Program-made: the position numbers and the translations under genes
Assembly (NCBI GenBank): GCA_002393975.1
Contig: DGSM01000133.1
Coordinates: forward strand, 24,508 to 34,423
DNA from: Clostridiales bacterium UBA4362
Lineage (GTDB): Bacteria; Bacillota; Clostridia; TANB77; CAG-508
DNA length: 9,916 nucleotides
Reading direction: 5' to 3'
Notes under the pieces: model-generated
Seen by the model: only the letters and a program-made list of their open reading frames with translations
What the model was told of the DNA's origin: nothing
The model's database searches: none
Shown: positions 7,120 to 9,916 of the stretch, one piece after another
Numbering within the stretch: position 1 is the first letter of the stretch
Layout: every line of letters starts with the position of its first letter

Positions 7120-8029
7120 TTGTGTTCATTCTCCTTTTTTTCTTATTTTTCGAAATTTTTATTGCAAAAACAATAATTAATAAAAATAATAGAACTGCTA
7201 TTCCAATAAGTACAGCCAATTGGTTGTTTTCATGGCTTAAGAATTCTTTTATTTTATCTACCGCATTCATTATCCATTTTACTGCTCCTGATGTAGTTTC
7301 GGTAGTTATTGTTGTAAAAGTTTGTTCAATAAAATTTATTTTAATCTGATAAGTTGTAACCTCTTTTGAATCTTTAAGAATAACTAAAATAATATTATCG
7401 CCATATTTAAAAGATTCAGGATCATTACCTATTACTTCTATTTCTGCAGTTGAACTATTAGTCAATGCTGAAATATCTAATTTCTTAAATTCATTAGTTG
7501 TTACTTCAGCCTCATAATTATATATATCAGGTGAAAACTCTGGTGATAAATTAACATTTGTAACTGAAAGAGAATTTAATTGAAGGTTCTTTGAAGCTTC
7601 CCTAGAAACAACTATTGTATAAGTCTTTGTATTCTTAGCTTGTGCTGTTACTTTAATAGTAATCCTATTCTCTTTAGTTGTTGAAAGCTTTGTGTTTCCA
7701 GATACAACATATTTTGCTTTTGAGGTTTCTGTTTCGCATGCCACATCTAATGATGTAACATCTTTTGGTATGGTAATATAATACATGGTTGTATTTTTAT
7801 TAAATTCTGGTGTTAATTTATATCCAGATACTTCAAGCTTTGAAAGATTAGCATTATGTTTTTCTATATAAGCAGGATCATCATATATAAGATTTTGACC
7901 GGTTGTTGTAACATTATCAGGATTTCCTTTTGCTGCAAAAACATTTTTGCTAAAAATCATAATAGAAACAATAAGTATAACACTTATTGCTCTATATTTT
8001 ATATATTTTCTTTTAAATGATTTATTCAT
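7091..8029 (-). CDS. Membrane-anchored surface protein with two cadherin-like beta-sandwich repeats
   Basis: No specific function is recognised. The 312-aa protein has a basic N-terminus and a hydrophobic core (about 14-32), ending in VFAA, a likely signal peptide. Two repeats follow: about 61-144, beginning LSKLEVSGYKLTPEF, and 149-233, beginning LNSLSVTNVNLSPEF. Both follow the cadherin-like beta-sandwich pattern of an L-S-V start, an L-P-F step, a Y-x-V strand, and a closing TYxI strand. A Thr-rich linker precedes a single hydrophobic helix (about 269-291) with the basic cytoplasmic tail KISKNKKKRR. The predicted topology is outside repeats and inside tail. It is the first gene after the promoter at 8061-8089. 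Its Shine-Dalgarno is weak, with AGGG about 13 bases from the ATG. Its last 29 bases overlap pfkA. Binding of cell-wall or surface glycan is possible but not shown. Confidence 0.8.
   Translation of the reverse strand: MNKSFKRKYIKYRAISVILIVSIMIFSKNVFAAKGNPDNVTTTGQNLIYDDPAYIEKHNANLSKLEVSGYKLTPEFNKNTTMYYITIPKDVTSLDVACETETSKAKYVVSGNTKLSTTKENRITIKVTAQAKNTKTYTIVVSREASKNLQLNSLSVTNVNLSPEFSPDIYNYEAEVTTNEFKKLDISALTNSSTAEIEVIGNDPESFKYGDNIILVILKDSKEVTTYQIKINFIEQTFTTITTETTSGAVKWIMNAVDKIKEFLSHENNQLAVLIGIAVLLFLLIIVFAIKISKNKKKRRMNTNDKKGSHTR
7331..7849 (-). repeat. Two tandem cadherin-like beta-sandwich domains (protein-level repeat)
   Basis: The two units are encoded at 7598-7849 and 7331-7585. They share the pattern L-x-x-L-x-V, then L-x-P-E-F, then a Tyr-rich strand about ten residues later, and TYxI at the end. 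The similarity is seen in the translated protein rather than in the DNA, indicating old duplication. Confidence 0.65.
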
Positions 8030-8060
8030 AAGTATTTCTTTTCCCTTTTTAGATACCTAA

Positions 8061-8089
8061 ATTTTAACATAAGCAATTTTAATTATCAA
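8061..8089 (-). promoter_or_regulatory. Predicted sigma-A promoter of the cadherin-like gene / pfkA / argS / glycan operon
   Basis: On the minus strand the -35 box is TTGATA (8084-8089), the spacer is 17 bases, and the -10 box is TAAAAT (8061-8066), preceded by TGT as an extended -10. Transcription should start near 8054, leaving about 25 bases of leader before the ATG at 8029. The -35 box lies just past the obgE stop. No other strong promoter is evident before glmM, so this probably drives the seven following genes. Confidence 0.78.
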
Positions 8090-8096
8090 TAATTAA
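8079..8096. repeat. Perfect 18-base inverted repeat over the obgE stop and the -35 box
   Basis: The arms are TTAATTAT and ATAATTAA around a 2-base centre. The repeat spans the obgE TAA and the TTGATA promoter box. It is entirely A/T in the arms, has no following T run in the obgE direction, and the tiny loop argues against a terminator. It could be an operator or a chance product of AT-richness. Confidence 0.35.
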
Positions 8097-9379
8097 TCTT
8101 CCCATTCCATTTCATATGAACCTATTTTTACTATGTCTCCATCTTTTATTCCTTGTTTTTTAAGTTCAGTATTTAAACCAATTTCATTAAGTTTTTTATG
8201 TAAGAAATATAAAGATTCATTATCTGCTATGTTTACTCTTCTAATAATATTATCTACAGCTTTTCCTGTAACCACAAATTTTCCTTTTTCTCTAGTTACT
8301 TTAAAAGCTTCTTCTTTTTCTAAAGTATATACTTTTACTTTCTTCTCTGTATTTTGATTATTTGTATAATAATCACTCTTTGGAATTTGTTCGATAAGTG
8401 TTACTAAATAATTCATTAAATCATCAATACCTTCACCTGTAACAGATGAAATTTTAAACAATTTTAAATTATTCTTTTTTGCAATATCTTCTAACTTTTT
8501 CAAATCTTCATTTTCTTGTGTAATATCAATTTTTGATGCAATTAAGATTTGTGGCTTATTTTGAATGTTTGCATTATATTTTGAAAACTCATTAGTAATA
8601 GTTTCAAAATCTTTTTCAACATCTCTTCCTGAAGTGCCAGAAGCATCTATAAAATGTAAAAGAACTCTAGTTCTTTCAATATGCCTTAAAAATTGAAGAC
8701 CAAGTCCAGCTCCTTCGCTTGCCCCTTCAATAATTCCTGGTATATCAGCTATTACAAAGCTCTTTCCGCTTTTAGGTTTCACAACTCCTAAATTTGGCTC
8801 TAATGTTGTAAATTCATAATTAGCGATTTTAGGTTTTGCAGAAGTCACTCTTGCTAAGAATGTAGATTTTCCTACATTAGGGAATCCTACTAAACCAACA
8901 TCAGCTAATAGTTTTAATTCAAGTATTAGTTCTTTTTCTTCTCCCTTTTCTCCATCTATTGCAAAACGTGGTGCTTGACGAGTAGAAGTAGCAAAGTGAC
9001 TATTTCCTAGACCTCCTTTGCCACCTTTAAGAATTAAAACCTTTTCTTCTGGTTCATCTAAATCAGCTAATATTTCATTAGTTTCAGCATCTTTAATAAC
9101 AGTTCCTATTGGAACTGGAATTATAAGGTCATCTGCACTCTTTCCATATTTCTTGGCACCTGAGCCATTTTCTCCATTATTAGCTTTATATTTTTTATTA
9201 AATCTAAATTCAATAAGTGTATTGGCATCTTTATCTACTTTAAAGTAGACATCTCCACCTTTTCCGCCATCTCCTCCATCAGGTCCTCCTGCTGCAACAT
9301 ATTTTTCATGGCGAAAAGAAATGGCGCCGTTTCCACCATTTCCTGCTTTTGCATATATTTTTACATAGTCTGTAAACAT
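8093..9379 (-). CDS. obgE: Obg-family GTPase (ObgE/CgtA)
   Basis: An essential ribosome-associated GTPase involved in 50S maturation, and in Bacillus in stress signalling. It is 428 aa, the size of the Bacillus protein. Domains in order: the Gly-rich Obg fold (about 1-158, with GGPDGGDGGKGGDV at 31-44 and GGKGGLGN at 119-126), the G domain (about 159-330), and the C-terminal OCT domain (about 350-428). G-domain motifs are G1 GFPNVGKST (165-173), the G2 threonines (191-192), G3 DIPG (212-215), G4 ASKID (281-285) and G5 SSVTG (311-315). G4 has Ser282 in place of the usual Asn, which is unusual. The ATG at 9379 has TAGGAG upstream, overlapping the trpS TAG stop, so translation is probably coupled to trpS. 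A promoter lies immediately after its stop codon. Confidence 0.97.
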   Translation of the reverse strand: MFTDYVKIYAKAGNGGNGAISFRHEKYVAAGGPDGGDGGKGGDVYFKVDKDANTLIEFRFNKKYKANNGENGSGAKKYGKSADDLIIPVPIGTVIKDAETNEILADLDEPEEKVLILKGGKGGLGNSHFATSTRQAPRFAIDGEKGEEKELILELKLLADVGLVGFPNVGKSTFLARVTSAKPKIANYEFTTLEPNLGVVKPKSGKSFVIADIPGIIEGASEGAGLGLQFLRHIERTRVLLHFIDASGTSGRDVEKDFETITNEFSKYNANIQNKPQILIASKIDITQENEDLKKLEDIAKKNNLKLFKISSVTGEGIDDLMNYLVTLIEQIPKSDYYTNNQNTEKKVKVYTLEKEEAFKVTREKGKFVVTGKAVDNIIRRVNIADNESLYFLHKKLNEIGLNTELKKQGIKDGDIVKIGSYEMEWED

Positions 9380-9391
9380 ATAAATCCGCTC

Positions 9392-9916
9392 CTAAAAATC
9401 ATAATCTAATTTCATCGATTTCTTAACTTTTTTCATTGTTTCTTTAGCAACATTTCTTGCATGTTCTGTTCCATCATGCAATACTTTCTTAACTTCTTCT
9501 GGATGTTCTTCTAAATAATGTCTTTTATCTCTAATTGGTCCAAGTTTATTATTAATACTATTCATTAGTTGTTGTTTACATGCAACGCATCCTCTTTGAC
9601 CCTTTTTACATTCTTCACAAATATTTTTACATTCCTCTTTATCTGTAAAAAGGTTATGATAGTAATAAACCATACATACATCTGGATGTCCTGGATCATC
9701 TTTTCTAATTCTCGATGGATCTGTAACTGCGTTCTTTACTTTTTCTGCAACTATTTCTTCACTATCAGATAAATAAAGTGCGTTTCCAAGTGACTTACCC
9801 ATCTTAACATTTCCATCTAAGCCTTTTATCCTTGAAGTATTATTAATTACAGCCATAGGTTCTACTAAAGTTTCACCATAGATAGAATTAAATTTTCTAA
9901 CTATTTCTCTGCATTG
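9392..9916 (-). CDS. trpS: Tryptophanyl-tRNA synthetase, C-terminal part (N-terminus beyond the right edge)
   Basis: A class I synthetase charging tRNA-Trp. The frame is open from base 9916 without a stop, so the ATG at 9856 is an internal Met, not the start. The 20 residues before it (including REIVRKFN and YGETLVEP) are family-typical. Visible are 174 residues: the KMSKS loop as KMGKS (9791-9805) followed by LGNA, the DPSRIRKDDPG segment, and the anticodon-binding helical domain with GCVACK and LGPIRDKR. Six cysteines lie between 9578 and 9676. Four of them form C-x21-C-x6-C-x2-C, close to the C-x22-C-x6-C-x2-C iron-sulfur motif I recall for Thermotoga maritima TrpRS. The gene ends in TAG, 12 bases before obgE, forming a two-gene unit with it. 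Any promoter or T-box leader would be outside the window. Confidence 0.94.
   Translation of the reverse strand, partial: QCREIVRKFNSIYGETLVEPMAVINNTSRIKGLDGNVKMGKSLGNALYLSDSEEIVAEKVKNAVTDPSRIRKDDPGHPDVCMVYYYHNLFTDKEECKNICEECKKGQRGCVACKQQLMNSINNKLGPIRDKRHYLEEHPEEVKKVLHDGTEHARNVAKETMKKVKKSMKLDYDF

Noticed and set aside
7122..7349. 75-aa hydrophobic plus-strand frame opposite the cadherin-like gene's transmembrane end
   Set aside because: It mirrors the transmembrane and basic-tail codons of the minus-strand gene and has no family features.
8039..8051. Pyrimidine-rich stretch in the obgE-downstream gap as an intrinsic terminator
   Set aside because: Read on the minus strand it is A/G-rich, not a T run, and no GC stem precedes it; it is the leader and weak ribosome site of the next gene.
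9018..9248. 76-aa plus-strand frame opposite the Obg Gly-rich domain
   Set aside because: The Pro/Leu/Ser-rich translation is the complement of Gly/Lys-rich codons of obgE; no independent start signal. The smaller plus-strand frames at 3824-4012, 5996-6253, 8133-8357 and 9569-9772 were dismissed for the same reason.
9791..9805. KMGKS instead of KMSKS as a disabling change in TrpS
   Set aside because: Both catalytic lysines are kept, and Gly at the middle position is a tolerated variation in class I synthetases, so it is not evidence of inactivity.
9392..9856. A complete 154-aa gene starting at the ATG at 9856
   Set aside because: The frame continues without a stop to the window edge with residues typical of TrpS before the Met, so this is the C-terminal part of a longer synthetase.

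Overview
This is an AT-rich, almost fully coding stretch of a bacterial chromosome. All ten genes lie on the minus strand, so transcription runs from high to low coordinates. The low G+C, short gaps, purine-rich Shine-Dalgarno sites, Firmicutes-length Obg (428 aa), clostridial-looking phosphofructokinase and class II aldolase, and a Cys-rich TrpS suggest an anaerobic Clostridia-type member of the Bacillota. The species cannot be named from the sequence. There are no tRNA or rRNA genes, mobile elements, CRISPR arrays or clear intrinsic terminators, and no gap exceeds 67 bases.

Layout in transcription order. At the right edge is the C-terminal part of trpS (9916-9392), followed 12 bases later by obgE (9379-8093). 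A 63-base gap then holds a strong sigma-A-type promoter. It should drive a compact series: a membrane-anchored surface protein with two cadherin-like beta-sandwich repeats (8029-7091), pfkA (overlapping it by 29 bases), argS, an Alg14/PssD-like and an Alg13/PssE-like glycosyltransferase half, a Wzx/PST-type flippase, and glmM (ending at 385). The next gap (318-384) holds a second promoter of the same architecture, reading into a class II fructose-bisphosphate aldolase gene cut by the left edge.

How the genes may fit together (inference): most are housekeeping genes for tRNA charging, ribosome assembly or stress GTPase function, glycolysis, and amino-sugar supply. Fructose-6-phosphate is the shared branch point: PfkA and aldolase take it down glycolysis, while GlmM is on its route to UDP-GlcNAc. 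Embedded among them is a three-gene surface-glycan set, a split MurG-like glycosyltransferase pair plus a lipid-linked sugar exporter, with no initiating transferase or polymerase beside it.

I see no clear undescribed defence or mobile system. The points most worth a second look are a probable iron-sulfur-type Cys motif in TrpS, a phosphofructokinase with an unusual Ser/Lys pair at the phosphoryl-donor selectivity positions, the isolated glycan mini-cluster, and the cadherin-like membrane protein fused tightly into the pfkA-argS operon.
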